A stretch of 64,000 bases of DNA from Patella vulgata (GCF_932274485.2 NC_065887.2:11814001-11878000); one strand, 5' to 3'. Shown: positions 22,721 through 34,513, counted from the stretch's first letter. A program made the numbers and translations. The notes: generated from the letters alone by a model not told the origin.

Positions 22721-23549
22721 GGATTGTGCTGTACACCGAAGTCCGTCCTTCATGCCAGCGGGTTGCGATCATTTAGATACTGGATGATCGAATCCTTAAC
22801 CCTAACCCATAACTTCAATTGGTCCAGTGTGAGTGTACCACCCACACTACTCTAAATCTTTTATTATATTTCGTTGCCTTACAACCCATGTTTCTCTATT
22901 AAGTAATGTTTTTCTCTGCTTCCGCTGTGTCAATTCTTCAATGACATTGCGCTGTAATGAGGTATAGCGTGACCCGAATGAAAACAACGTCTACCAGTGC
23001 GTCTTCATTGCCGCGGGTCTCATTAATTATCGATTACAAATATCAATCGATTCAAAAGTAGGTTAGCAAGTCGTTAGATCTGGAACTTGTCGTCATGCTT
23101 TTACAGCAAAAAAGCTGACGTGTCTCAAACCATTTAACTTCAGCAGAACCCAGTCATGCATTTGTTACAATAGAATAGCGTGATAATGTACACAATTATC
23201 ATGCTACAGCGCTTTCAGTGTATTCGTCGATCTTGTACTGAGATCACGATTCTAGTCTCAGATGTTTTACAAACCGTATTTAAGGCATGACATTTTGGAA
23301 CCGAATCGGTATATGTGCCGAAGTATGCCGCATGAGAACACGATTCTCACCAAGTCTACTTGGCTCTCAAATCTTTTGGTCAAATTCATTTGTGGCTAAC
23401 GGTTAAGTTAGCAATATTTTTATTTCGATATGTTATGACAACCGTGACAGGTCCTAAAGACAACGCATATTATGAGATGTAATGGGTCTTCAGACGCGGA
23501 TAAAGAAAATTGCATTTAAAGGGGGTGGGGGCGACCCCCCACCACCCCC
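22721..23549. other. Unassigned DNA
   Basis: A short CCTAACCCTAACCC-like motif lies at 22796-22809. No repeat boundary or exon was recognised. Confidence 0.45.
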
Positions 23550-23551
23550 AT

Positions 23552-24110
23552 GAGACCGAATAAGCGGCTCCGTAAGACAAAGTCCCCTCAGACTCAGTCC
23601 CCAAAAATTAAAAACTGGGTTACTTATCTGAATTTGTTTCGCGCCTACGGCGCTCGGTTCCATTATGACATCATTCTTACACTCCTCTGTCTTGTACCAC
23701 TAGTGCGTGGGACGATAGACTGTACAAATGCTTTGTCAACTCTTACAAAACAGGCGGAATTGACAGGCACATCTCGAAATTCTGTACCATTGATTTCCAT
23801 TACTGGTCCTCTCGTTCACAAGAATTTGCTCCCAGCAATGACCTCTAATGCCAGGATTTTGACTCAATTTTTCAAAAATTTCTCATGGGGAGATCTCCCC
23901 CCCCCCCTTCCAACACTTTCAGTGTTATAGCCACTGGCCCTGACGTTCATAAAAATATAATAACAAAACCAAAAATAATCATAATATAACATGAACTTTA
24001 TATCAACTAGAATGAAACTGCTTTCCGGCGAGATGGGATTGTGGATGGCGCCCTAGATTTGGAAGCCCCCCCCCCCTCCTCTATACTCGGCTTCTAGATC
24101 CGCTACTGGC
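23552..24110 (-). repeat. Unclassified dispersed repeat R1, copy on minus strand
   Basis: The minus strand is homologous to 31840-32440. Shared blocks include GCGGATCTAGAAGC, CCAAATCTAGGGCGCCATCC, ACAATCCCA, GGAAAGCAGTTT, GAGGTCATTGCTGGGAG, GAGTTGACA and a GAGCGCCGTAGGCGCG step. G/C homopolymers interrupt it at 23898 and 24069. The 126-codon + strand frame here (23550-23930) runs across the repeat and is not a gene. Its class is unknown and no inverted termini were seen. Confidence 0.75.
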
Positions 24111-24249
24111 TTCACTGTAACAGAAACTCTCTTTGAGCCCTAGTAACATTATGCGCACTTTATCATTCTTATCTTATTGATGAGATCAAAAAGGCGTTTT
24201 CATAAACAGCATTAATATAAAAGAAATGTATATATAGAGAATCTCCTAC

Positions 24250-24417
24250 GAGTCTTTTTGATATAAAACAAAATATTAACACAAGTCGATAAAGTACCCC
24301 CCCCCCCCCCCGCAAAAAAAAAAATCAAAAAATCAAAAAAATCGAGGCTTTGCCGAGTATTTTTTACTTTATCGACGAGTGTTGATATTTTATTATATCA
24401 AAAAAGAAGAGTAAGCG
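24250..24417. mobile_element. MITE with about 45-bp inverted arms
   Basis: TTTTTGATATAAAACAAAAT and AACACAAGTCGATAAAGTA on the left pair with TACTTTATCGACGAGTGTTG and ATTATATCAAAAAAGAAGAG on the right. The 65-bp centre is a C homopolymer followed by A-rich sequence. Confidence 0.75.
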
Positions 24418-24859
24418 ATTTTATTTATCATCCTACACTTTCTTACACGCAAAAATAAGTAAATATACTTCTTTTGTATAGATTTTAGTTTACGGAACCT
24501 GATTACATTACGGCGTAGTAATACATCAGTTTTTGACAGCAAGTCACCCCAATCTGAACAACAGACCCACCCTACCCACAAAGAAGGCTAGCTATACCAT
24601 TTAGTTTTCGAACGTTAGTTACGTACGTAAATCATCCGGTGTTCTTTGTCCAGAAAGGTCTACTAAAATGTTGTCACCAGAGTGAAAAGCATTAGTGGTA
24701 GCCATGTTGAAATATAAACTAAATAAGAGTAATTCCTCTTTAATAAAAAAAAGTAGTTCCTTTTTAATTGGCTAATCAAATTCATGTAAAGCGATATCTC
24801 CTAAGAAGATACCACTCAGCAGAATATGAAAGTTATCACACAAGCGATATTACTATGTA

Positions 24860-25160
24860 GAATGTGTTATTCGGTGATAAAAACACATTAATCAGTTATA
24901 TTTGGCGAAATACGGAAGAGATCAAATTGAATGGTAGTCTTTGGTGTCTGGTTATTCCAGTGTATATACACCGATAGTATTCACTTGTGGGGTGTGTTTA
25001 GCCTCGTTAATCGGGTCGCTTCATTACAAATTGCACTCGAAAGCATTCTGGCACGCGATTCGTGTGCCAATTTTAAAATTTTCATTTGGGATATCAGAAG
25101 CCCATCTGTTCAATAAGTCGTGTTTGCAATGTCGGGGACTGAGGATGATATTGAGTTAAA
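24860..25160 (+). repeat. Dispersed repeat R2 copy 1, with hairpin
   Basis: It shares TAATCAGTTATATTTGGCG, GTGTCTGGTTATTCCAGT, ACACCGATAGTATT, TTACAAATTGCACTCGAAAG and GTGTTTGCAATGTC with copies at about 34520-34880 and 40200-40640. At 25049-25069 it carries TGGCACGCG, loop ATT, CGTGTGCCA: a 9-bp stem with one G-T pair. The other copies keep a stem here with different bases. The repeat is non-coding and its class is unknown. Confidence 0.75.
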
Positions 25161-25857
25161 GACTTGCCTCCTTTAATTTAAAACATAAATCTCAAAAAAT
25201 GTTCCCTTAAAATCTGTCCCTTTGCAACAGCCAGACAACAGTGGTCTAGATTTAGCTGAAATCATCTTGATTTTAGGAAATGTCAACATTACCCCTTCTT
25301 AAAGTAGTCCTCTTGGTGCCAAGTAACATTATTTTAAAAAATCCGGACAAGCATCACCAAATCATCATCTATATTCTATAACATATCTTGCCTTTCCTTG
25401 TCCGTCACTTTTTAAAATACCTCGAGCGTTCTTGTCGCTGATTAACAGGACCGGAATAAGATAGCTTATAGGCATTATCAATATTAGAATTCAACATTAA
25501 AATGAGAGCTGCAAGATAATTTTTAGGTGGTAATCTAGATGATTAAATAAAAAAATCATAGGCTAGATGTCATGTTAATCTGCACTTACGTGGATGTTAT
25601 TCTGTTATTCTTCTGTAGCGGACAAAGATAAATAGAAAGTAATGGGAACTGTAGATGGCTCTTTCATATATTCAGATTGATCTTCACCGATTTTTATCAA
25701 ATTTCTTTTTCTTTTTGAAGCGGTTTTTAGCAATTGACACAAGTAATAAACACATAAAACATAATATGGAACACAATTATTATTTTAATTAAAGCGAGGA
25801 TTCGTTGAGGGTTCTCTCAGCGATATCAGAGCAACCTCCTTTTGTTGAGACTGTAGA

Positions 25858-25964
25858 CTATGGCCTACTCTTATATCGAATTCCAACTGCCAAGGGATCT
25901 TTTGCGTGCACGCCAATGAGTACACGAGACCTCGGTTTTTCGTCCCATCCGAACAACTAGACAG
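25858..25964 (-). repeat. SINE-A internal fragment
   Basis: The minus strand carries TCTAGTTGTTCGGATGGGAC to GGAATTCGATATAAGAGTAG. Both ends are missing. Confidence 0.8.
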
Positions 25965-26075
25965 AGAACACTATTGTCTATTCTATAGTTGTTTTCGTCA
26001 TTAATAAACCAATTAAAAGTAAGTATGCGGACATAATTGCCTTTTTATTACAAAATGTAGACAGGCTTATATAAT

Positions 26076-26412
26076 AACTAGTGGATTACCCGGTGCTGCC
26101 CGGGTTGTGCCCGTAACGCACAATACTAGATCATTGTATGATCTGGAAAATATCTTTCTAGGGTTAGGGTTAGGGCTAGGTTTACAATTTACATGTCAAA
26201 CGTACAAATTAAAGCTGTAAACACAGTGGATTGCGGGTAAAACTATTCCGAAGGGTTAGGGTTAGAATTGTGAGTATAAACATGGAAAGATATTTTCCAG
26301 ATCGCACTCCGAAGCCAGAAGCGGTAGGCCAACGCCATATAGCCTATGTTACTCCCCGGTCCTAGCTACCCCTACACACCAACAGACAAACGAGAGCCAC
26401 AAATATTAGTAG
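26076..26412 (-). mobile_element. Helentron-like non-autonomous element, copy 1
   Basis: Read on the minus strand it starts at TACTAATATTTGTGG, continues with a TTTGTCTGTTGG tract and GGTAGCTAGGACCGGGGAGT, and ends near GGGCAGCACCGGGTAATCCA. The same order is seen at 34323-34513 on the + strand. Ends of the type TCTATACTAATATT are known from Helentron-like elements such as Lep1 in moths; that link is from memory. Internal GGGTTAGGGTTAGGG motifs occur at 26160-26180. Confidence 0.5.
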
Positions 26413-26665
26413 GCCTATAGATAACTGTATCTTATAACCAGTAGAGAATAGGAAGTCAGTTGAAAACAAACAGGAGGGCGCTTTACCCAATACCACCCAC
26501 TAAATTATTTAGGGTGCCCTACGCAGCCAAAATTTAATCTTTTTAAAGTTTAACTCACCACAGCGCATGTGTACGCTTCAGTGACGAGTCCTGAACGACA
26601 CGGAGCACGAGAATACTCCGCAATATATACTATGAGGCTATAAATAACCATCGCACGTGAAAATT

Positions 26666-26950
26666 TTAAAGGACAATATCGGTGTCAGTCATTATCACAT
26701 ATGTGATAGAACTGGTTAAACACGTTCCAAATATAATTTTAACACAGAGATCATTGCTACGATAGATGCGTAATGAAGATTTTAAGAAACGGAAGTGACG
26801 AAATCAAAAGGAAAACACGAGTTATTCCTCTATATATCTGACTGAAGTGACGAGTGATAACAGATACACGGTCGAATTTTTGCTCACTAATAATTCCTTC
26901 GAAGACCAAAAGTTGTTTATGAGAAAGTGGGAGCATATGTGACAAAGTGA
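26666..26950 (+). mobile_element. MITE, TTAA-type ends (family M2)
   Basis: It begins TTTAAAGGACAATATCGGTG and shares with 38146 the blocks AATATAATTTTAACACAGAG, CACGAGTT, GACTGAAGTGACGAG and ATAATTCC. Divergence is moderate. Confidence 0.65.
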
Positions 26951-27504
26951 CCTATACCTTTCATCAAATTGAACGATCATTTAGGTGCATAGAACTTCAT
27001 AACCTTTGCTGGTTTTGATAATATATGATATTGACGTTTCAACTCTGTATGCACTGCTCTTAAGTCACGATTGTCTGTATTGTAGTTAAACATGTAATTA
27101 ATTTAATATGTCATTTACGGACTGCACACGAAAAATATGGAAATATGGAAAATATTAAGTTAGAGACTTAATTCCTTTAAAGCTCGACTTCGGAATTGCA
27201 TCTCAATCTAGATTTAAGAAAGTATAATATTCATAGCTATTGAATTGGCAGGCTAGCACCTCATGATGTAGAGGGCTTCCGGCGGGGCCAAGGTGTATAA
27301 TAATGTCTTTGACGCTGTCATATTTCAGTCTCAAGTAGCAGAAATAATCTGAAAGCTCCAAGGACACAACTATAATGAGATCATTCTCCCAAGCAGAGTT
27401 GAACTTCCCTTGCCGTCTGGACTAATGCTGAAGTTCAAGACGGGCTGGCCTTCTTTAATTGTTTATGTGTGATGCGGTCATCCTGCACTTACTATTACAG
27501 GATT

Positions 27505-27900
27505 ATGAAATGGGGTTTAACGTCCTGATCAAGACGGGCGTAGCGGTACGCCATGCAATGTGAATTTTTGCTCGGACAACCGCGCTACGGTCGGAGGTAA
27601 ATTGGACTCAAGTTGAATACAACATGGCTGCCCCATATCAATAGATTCATTGTAATAATTATATGGGGAGACCATACTCAACTTGTGTTCAAATTACGTC
27701 TAACCTCGCGCTACGACCAGACCCACTCTTATATAACGAATTCCAACTGTCAAGGGTTCTTTTACATGCACGGTTAATGTGTACGCGAGACCTCGCAAAC
27801 GCCCCCCTCCCCCTCCGCTCCGGCAAACCCATGGGAATTTTCTCGACCAATACCGGGATTTAATCCAGACCCCCTCAATCAACTAGTCACCTTGACTCCC
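27505..27900 (-). repeat. SINE-A copy interrupted by a 114-bp insertion
   Basis: The SINE-A 3' part lies at 27505-27592 and the 5' part, with head, at 27707-27900, both on the minus strand. The 114 bp between them are flanked by CGCGCTACGGTC and CGCGCTACGACC, a duplication of SINE sequence. The SINE copy is old, with many differences and a degraded B box. Confidence 0.8.
27593..27706. mobile_element. Tiny inverted-repeat insertion inside a SINE
   Basis: The insert is a partial palindrome: TCAAGTTGAATACAACATGG...CCCCATAT on the left pairs with ATATGGGG...CATACTCAACTTG on the right. With the 9-12 bp duplication on its flanks it behaves like a small DNA-transposon derivative. Confidence 0.65.
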
Positions 27901-28225
27901 TACTTTTATAGCAGAAACGGCCCAGTTCATTGATACTATATTGGGAAGAACCACAGCGATTAATTACTACCATTCAACTATCAGGACTAGAAAATCGATT
28001 TTGCCACAGACGATTTTTGTCTTGGAAGGTATCCAAGTCACAACTCGTGATAGTGGACATACGTCGGAAGTCTGGATGACCGGTGCTATAGTCTAACCGA
28101 TTTTCTATTTAAAGCCAGGTTCTGACAGAGCCAGTTTCTGAAGCAGATGTTAAAGTACCAAGGTACTACTACTAATGACAAATGACAGTGCCATGTTCAT
28201 CAACCTGTCATAGAATTTGAACCCT

Positions 28226-28272
28226 ACATGTGTCGAGTGAGCGTTTAACCCCAGCTCCGTCGATCTCTCTTT
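28226..28272 (+). repeat. V-SINE 3' tail remnant
   Basis: TGTGTCGAGTGAGCGTTTAA followed by CCCCAG and a TCTCTC-type run resembles the end of the V-SINE. It is short and diverged. Confidence 0.45.
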
Positions 28273-28382
28273 TACAACTCTGCAAACTTTATGAACTAGA
28301 AATAATTGATTTCTGTGCGCTTTGTTTTTTTCAACAGAACACAAAGCCCTCTTCTTCAAAAAGCTGAACTACAAAAGAAAAA

Positions 28383-28729
28383 AATGAAATGGGGTTTAAC
28401 GTATTACTGTTCTGGGCTGGCTGGGCTTACATACGCCATACAGTGTGCTATGAGGGAAATTTTGCCCGGACAGCGGCACTACGGCCTACTCTTATATCGA
28501 ATTCCAACTGTCAAGGGTTCTTTTCCGTGCACGCCAATGAGTACACAGGGCCTCATTTTTTTCGTCCCATCCGAACGTCTATACGCTGTCCATAACCAGA
28601 CCCTTTGTCCTGCACAATTGACCAGAGGGGAAACCATGTCGGATAATCCCGATGAACTCTCTCGGTCACCACCGGGATTGAACATGGGACATCCAGGTTA
28701 GCTAGCCGTCTTACTCACCGAGCCACCAC
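28383..28729 (-). repeat. SINE-A, full length
   Basis: The minus strand runs from GTGGTGGCTCGGTGAGTAAG (A box) and ATGTTCAATCCC (B box) through the body to the GGGGTTTAACG tail region at 28383. A 131-codon frame on the + strand runs through it (28306-28701) and should not be annotated as a protein. The copy shows about ten small differences from the reference at 17220. Confidence 0.9.
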
Positions 28730-29021
28730 TACACTAAAGAACTGACACTTGCACTTACTGTAGGTCAATTACAAATAAAATAAACTATATGCTTAATATA
28801 GTTCTCATTGTATCTTTATAGACTATCATTAATGGCAAATCAATCAGATTCACACCTGCTGCACCTCGTGTAAATTGTGTTTTATTTCTGATAGCCAACT
28901 GCTTGACTATTTCCGTTTTTAGATATCATGAGATGAACTGGTAGAATTTACTAGTCTATAAGTTGTTCACCTGTTTCTAATTTCAAAAAATAGGTTATCA
29001 TTACCAATCTAACCCTTAAAT

Positions 29022-29372
29022 TCAAGATGCATTATGTAAGAGCTAAATCTGCCTATCGCAAGTCTTTTTTCGGGTTTCAAATGTTATATAATTTTTTATT
29101 CAATCATTTATTAACATGACAAGCCTAAAATCAACTCTCGAGATTATCTGATGCTCGAGATTTAAATGGATTTAAACATCCGCGAGATTAAAAAAAAAAG
29201 AACGATAAAATGGACAATTGGGGCTATTCCGGTTGCTCAGAATAAAGTAATTTGAATATTTGAATGAAATGTTCAATATGTTCATTTTTCCTTATCTATT
29301 TTTAAACTATTATTATAGTAAGAACTTTATAAGCTCTTTATCTAAATCTTACATAATGTATCTTTAAAGTGA
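29022..29372 (-). mobile_element. MITE, TTAA-type ends (family M1)
   Basis: Both termini are well preserved: AGATGCATTATGTAAGAGCT on the left and ATCTTACATAATGTATCTTT followed by AA on the right. They are mutual complements over about 20 bp. The interior matches the 7556 copy in reverse (TTTTTAAACTATTATTATAG, TGACAAGCCTAAAATCAAC). This copy defines the inverted repeats for the family. Confidence 0.8.
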
Positions 29373-29625
29373 AGCACCAGTCGATAGATGTAAACCATCG
29401 TCTAGCGTTAGATAGGGTCATTTAGTCCAGCCTTTGCACTCAGTCCGTACCTGGTTTGACTAAGCCCAAGTAGAGGGTCTGCACCGGGTAAATCGCTCCT
29501 GAGCCCGAAAAGCCCTAGTGGGCCCAATAAATATCCATTTAATTTGTTTTACGTCGGCATGGTCGGTATTTGTGAAGCAGAGCCTCTGATCCAACCCGGT
29601 GGTCATAATGGTCATAATGTCCTTA

Positions 29626-29853
29626 TTGACAAGGGAAAACGTATAGTCTTTCGGATGGGACAAAAAACCAAGGTCCCGCGTATATATTGGCGAGCACGCA
29701 AAAGATCACTTGGCACTTGGAATTCGGTATAAGAGTAGGACGTATTGCCGCTGTTAGGGGAAAATCTCCCCCATAGAACAGTGTATGGCGTATGCCCGTC
29801 TTCATTAGCCCAATCGGAGCAGAACAGTAGGACCTTAACCCCCATTTCATTTC
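29626..29853 (+). repeat. SINE-A, 5' truncated, with 8-bp TSD
   Basis: ATGTCCTT occurs at 29617-29624 and 29854-29861. The copy begins near TTGACAAGGGAAAACG, is diverged (GGCGAGCACGCAAAAGATCA), and ends GACCTTAACCCCCATTTCAT. Confidence 0.85.
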
Positions 29854-29861
29854 ATGTCCTT

Positions 29862-31490
29862 GCATAGTTGTCGGATTTAGCGGCGATAAAATTTGTCTTG
29901 TTCCGTTGGCCCCGAATGCCACAATGAACTGCCGACGCGTATTATAACTGACTGACAAACATGGTGACTGTTACACCTTGAAACCAAGGACCCGTGAAGA
30001 GGGGGTGGGGGGGTATTCATTTTGTGTATTGCAAAAATAAACGAATAGTATATGTGATGAAAAAAGTTTTCTTTTTCATATTTTGACTTCTGATATTTTG
30101 TTCTTCCATTTGTTTGTTTTCGTAAAATTTGCTGTCAAAATGAGGTAAATCTGATTATTATTACATGAGTAAAACTAAAACTGTAGTACATGTATCTGTG
30201 TTTTAGTGAAGTGGGGTACGTTATGTATATTTCTAAAGGCACTGAAGTGAATTCATTTTATATATAAAAAAATATTTAAAAAAATATTTGTAATTCTTGT
30301 TTTCGAATCTCAATTGTGCACCTAAAAAAAAAAAAATTTCAGTGGTCCGGAAAGCAGTCGGGGAGAATCCGTACATTGACCGATGACATACAGCCTACGT
30401 CATCCCCAACGTCTTAACGGAAGGTCTACAATTACCTGACTTCGGCCTTTGGGCTTTATTGACAGTAATTGACACATACAATATCAACTTTTGATCGTTG
30501 TTATTTGAGCGATTTATGTTCAGAAGCAATAAAAAAGTCAAAAACCTAAAAGTCAGAAATACGTAAAAGGAAATATTGGGAAATAGCAGGAGAAGAATTT
30601 CAACAAACAATTTGTACCATCATCATCATTATAGGGTATCAGTGGTGGATGATGAACGATCTGTGAGCTTATTCTTTTACGGTATGACGTTGGTAGAGAT
30701 AATTTAAAAACATAATTAGCCCTAATCACTGGCCGTTAGTGTACCAATTGCTACCATAGAGGTCGCCGACTGAGACAAATGTTGCTTGTTCCAAGTGACG
30801 AAAAAGGGCCCCAAGGACGTCGTGCATATGCTCAATTGTTCTCGTGACATAGCAGCAATGACGTCAGAAGACCGACAATTGGAGAGAATATTTATGAATG
30901 AAGCTGATTGTGTACTGCCGCTAGCATTAGGTCAGAACTCGCTACAAAAACCTCCTTCTTTCACACGACTCCATTATTATTAAGCACTTATATCTTGAAG
31001 AAAGAATGGAAGAAAAAAATATCAAAGTTTCAAGCAGAAGATAACAATGGGACGTAACAATTCACTGTCTAAGAATGAAAAACAGCAGGATGAATTTTCC
31101 TTCATTGAAGTATAACGCCATTGAGCAATCTTTGCGGACGCCTACGTCAAAGAACACTGAGCAATGACTGGTGGATTAGCAGTGCATGTACATTATCCTG
31201 TTCACATTTTTACAAGACGAACATTTAAAGGCAAGCCAGTTGTGTTTGGTTCGGACCAAGGTTTACTTCTATGCGGTGGCGTGCAGGAAGGGGGGGGGGG
31301 CTGCCTCGTGCATCCATGTCAGTGGGCAGAATTTAGGCAAGGCGGGGACATCACGTATTGCGCTTCGCCTGGGGAACTGCCCGAGAATTTGATAAAATCA
31401 GACGGTCTGAAACAAGATTTCTGCTTATTTATGTGCATGCATGTACGGGATTAGAGTGGAGTGAGCCCTTTGCACACGCGCCTGAGGTGT
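29862..31490. other. Unassigned interval
   Basis: It contains a G run at 30001-30012, an A run at 30326-30338, a G run at about 31290-31299, and AT-rich sequence. Frames at 30786-30983 and 31164-31454 have no recognisable motif and are not called. Confidence 0.45.
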
Positions 31491-31493
31491 GAG

Positions 31494-31709
31494 ATGAAAT
31501 GAAATGAGGTTTAACGTCCTACTGTTCTGCTCCGAACTGGGCTAACGAAGACGGGCATACGCCATACAGTGTGCTATATGAGGGAAATTTTGCCCGGACA
31601 GCGGCACTACGGCCTACTCTTATATCGAATTCCAACTGTCACGGGATCTCGTTTTTTTTGTTCCATCCGAACGACTAGACAGCTGTCCTTGTCAGGCCCT
31701 CCGTCCTAC
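31494..31709 (-). repeat. SINE-A, 5' truncated with internal deletion
   Basis: The minus strand carries TAGGACGGAGGGCCTGACAA and TCTAGTCGTTCGGATGGAAC. It lacks the CGTGTACACATTGGCGTGC block, and then resumes at CAGTTGGAATTCGATATAAG. The tail is at 31494. Confidence 0.87.
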
Positions 31710-31839
31710 ACATAACGATTTGGTTTGGGGGGGGGGGGTGTTTAGCCAAAATGCGACCGACTGATTCACATACCCCCAGTACGTGTCACGCAGTCAGGAG
31801 CCACACACCACAGGTGCGAGTTTTCTAGGGGCCATGTGC

Positions 31840-32440
31840 AGAGCGGATCTAGAAGCTGGCAATAGGGGGTGGGTGGGGGTGGTTCCAAATCTAGGGCGCC
31901 ATCCACAATCCCACCCACAATGAATGTCAACAAAATACTGGCTATAACATTAAGCGTCCCAGTAGAACATAGACAGTATTGTATAATTATATAGTTGTTC
32001 GCCGATCGTTGTTGTCTCGCCGGAAAGCAGTTTTATTTAAGTTGACATAAAGTTTGTCATATATAACACTGAGCAACCGGAGAAAATTGTGAAAAATTTA
32101 GTCAATATCCTACCATTTGAGGTCATTGCTGGGAGAAAGTCTTGTGGACGAGGGGACCAGAAATGTGAGCCAATGGGACAGAATCTCGAGATCTGCCCCT
32201 GTCAGTTTCGCCTGTTTGGCAAGAGTTGACATAACATTTGTATAGTCTGATGCCCCACGACCCACACACCAGAATAACTGGGCAGTTCACTATAACCGTG
32301 AATATGATTATAGTGCTGAGACAGTATAAGAAAACAGAGGAATAGAAGAATGATGTTTTAACGGAATTGAGCGCCGCAGATGCGAAAAAATTTCAGATAT
32401 GTAACCGAGCTTTTAATTTTTCGGGACTGGGCCTGAAAAT
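31840..32440 (+). repeat. Unclassified dispersed repeat R1, copy on plus strand
   Basis: It is homologous to the reverse complement of 23552-24110 over its whole length. Past 32440, a second short stretch (ATGAGACAGAATCTTGTGG with TCAATTTCGCCTGTTTTGTA, 32496-32540) repeats an internal block from 32190-32220, so the ancestral repeat may have contained a tandem duplication. Confidence 0.75.
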
Positions 32441-32774
32441 TTTAGTCATTGTCATGGCAAATGGAACCAAATTCTCGCTAACGAGAGGATAATAAATGAG
32501 ACAGAATCTTGTGGCCTATCTGTCAATTTCGCCTGTTTTGTAATTGTTTGTTTGCCTCATTAATTCATTTAGTCTGAGACCGACTGCGGTGAGTACCTTT
32601 TTTGAGACCGACTATTATTTTGCCATGAGGGTGCAGGGGTGGAGTGGGTATACGACCAAGCAGTTCGCCCCAGGCATCATCAAACCTCTGCTCATCACTG
32701 TGTGTCGCAAAAACACACAATGCCATCTAGCCGTGTTAATTTTGAAAGAACGAATAGGTCAGTGTCTGAATATT

Positions 32775-32900
32775 CAAATGAAATGAAATGAGGTTTAGCG
32801 TCATACTTCCTGGCTAAAGAAGACTGGGTCTGGATGAAATTGGGTTTTGCAACGTCTAACTTTCAACATCAACCGGGCATACGTCATGCATCGGGCAATC
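32775..32900 (-). repeat. SINE-A 3' fragments, degraded
   Basis: AAATGAAATGAAATGAGGTT with TAGCGTC, and 50 bases later ATGAAATTGGGTTTTGCAAC with GTCTAAC, are two decayed SINE-A tails in the same orientation. Confidence 0.5.
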
Positions 32901-33483
32901 CAGCATCATTCGGCACACCATGGCCGACTACGGTACCCTGCAACTAACCTCGGCTTCATGAAGAATCCAGCTATTGGAACTACTTTCCAGTTCCCGGATT
33001 AAAAATTGCGGCGCCCATGAAGACGCCTGTGAAGAGTGTTTTATCTAAAGAAACTGTATTTATCATACAAAACTTTCCTTGTTTGAAATAAAATAAAACC
33101 AAGTACGAACAATCCAAACCAGTAGACAAAGGTCGAAATCCTAAAAAAAGGAAAAACGGTATAGGCTAAATAGTGTAATCAGCAAATGGATTGTACACCC
33201 TGTACAAAATGCACGACCAACAGTGGTAACAGGTGTCCGAAAGAGTAAACTTTTTTTCTTTCAAGTTTATCCGATTTTCTTTAAACAAAAGACAACTTGG
33301 CAATGAAAGCTTTACTCACTCTGCGAACGACGCCACTTGGTGAACTTCTTTCTAAAAGCGGCAAGTTTTCCTAATAAGTAAACCGGTAGCCCCATTACAA
33401 TTCCATGGGTATAGCTACATATCCGTCGAGATTTGCCGAATGATCAAGCATTAGTGTGAACTGCAAGGGAAGACAACTATGTC

Positions 33484-33590
33484 ATGTATCGTGCTATGAG
33501 TAAAATTTTGCACGGGCTGTGGTGTTTCCTCACACTCTTCGAATTCCAAATTACATGCACGCTAACCAGTACAAAGGTTAACCGCGTGGG
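33484..33590 (-). repeat. SINE-A fragment, highly degraded
   Basis: GTGCTATGAGTAAAATTTTG, TCTTCGAATTCCAAATTACA and TGCACGCTAACCAGTAC match the inner SINE-A body on the minus strand, with gaps. Confidence 0.45.
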
Positions 33591-33732
33591 ATGGGGTGGG
33601 GCACCGTACGACTACACATTTTTCCAAGTTTTCCTTAACAGGCCCAGTGTCCTGCCAATTAAAGTTTAATTAGCTACATATTATGTGACTCGACCATCGC
33701 TAAGCAACTTTCTAATTAAATGCTCAACATAA

Positions 33733-34128
33733 TTAAAGGGGCATTATGGAAGTTAAGATAAAAAGCTTGCAGTTCTTACTGCAATAGTTAAAAACTAGAT
33801 AATGGAAAAGGAATATGCTGAAAATTTCATTCAAATTGCTCCACTCTGAACCGAGATATTAGCGATTGAATGTTAGGCCTATACTCATTTAATACTCAAT
33901 CATCATTACTAAAGTCAGTACGCAGTACGATAAAAAAAACATAGTTTTGATTATCCAGTTTGGGATTTAATCATGAATGAGCCTTGAGCAGCAGACCGGA
34001 TTCAAATCCAGTGCAAATAAGGTCTTTTCGTGTTAATAAATGTCTAATTAATAGTTTATATAACATTGCAAGCCTAAAGAAAGATCTGCAATACGCAGGC
34101 TTAGCTCTTGCATAATGTAGTCTATGTT
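33733..34128 (+). mobile_element. MITE, TTAA-type ends (family M1)
   Basis: It begins TTAAAGGGGCATTATGGAAG and ends TTAGCTCTTGCATAATGTAG. Internal blocks ATAGTTAAAAACTAGATAAT and GAAAATTTCATTCAAATTGC match the other M1 copies. Confidence 0.7.
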
Positions 34129-34322
34129 TAAGGAAGACGAAAAAGTGCTGAAAACAAATACGGCGTAACGGTGTTGAAGTACAGAAAAAAAAATAAGAAC
34201 AAGAGACCTAAAGGGGTTCGTCGCTAATCGTGAGACTAAGGATTCTCTCAGCAAGATATTATTGCCTGCTACTGAAACCCATCACCATTATTCGCATTTC
34301 ACTGAATAAATTTAAAGGAGCT

Positions 34323-34513
34323 AAATCTATACTAATATTTGTGAAGTTTGTCTGTCTGTTTGTCGTCTGTTCGGGGTTGGCGGCTACACTAGGTCTGAAA
34401 TTTGGGGTGTAGGGGTAGCTCGGATTGGGGAGTATCATAGGCAATGTGGCGTTAGTCTACCACTTCCGGTTTCGGGGTTATGACCCCCGAGCGAAGCCGG
34501 GCATTCTTATAGT
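34323..34513 (+). mobile_element. Helentron-like non-autonomous element, copy 2
   Basis: It starts AATCTATACTAATATTTGTG, continues with a TTTGTCTGTCTGTTTG tract and GGGGTAGCTCGGATTGGGGA, and ends GCGAAGCCGGGCATTCTTAT. A short hairpin-like GGGGTTATGACCCCCG lies near the end. It matches copy 1 (26076-26412, opposite strand) in order and spacing of blocks. No rolling-circle replication or helicase coding sequence is present. Confidence 0.5.

Noticed and set aside
23550-23930. 126-codon open frame on the + strand
   Set aside because: It runs across repeat R1, whose other copy (31840-32440) does not keep the frame. The peptide has no recognisable motif and ends in a homopolymer-derived proline run.
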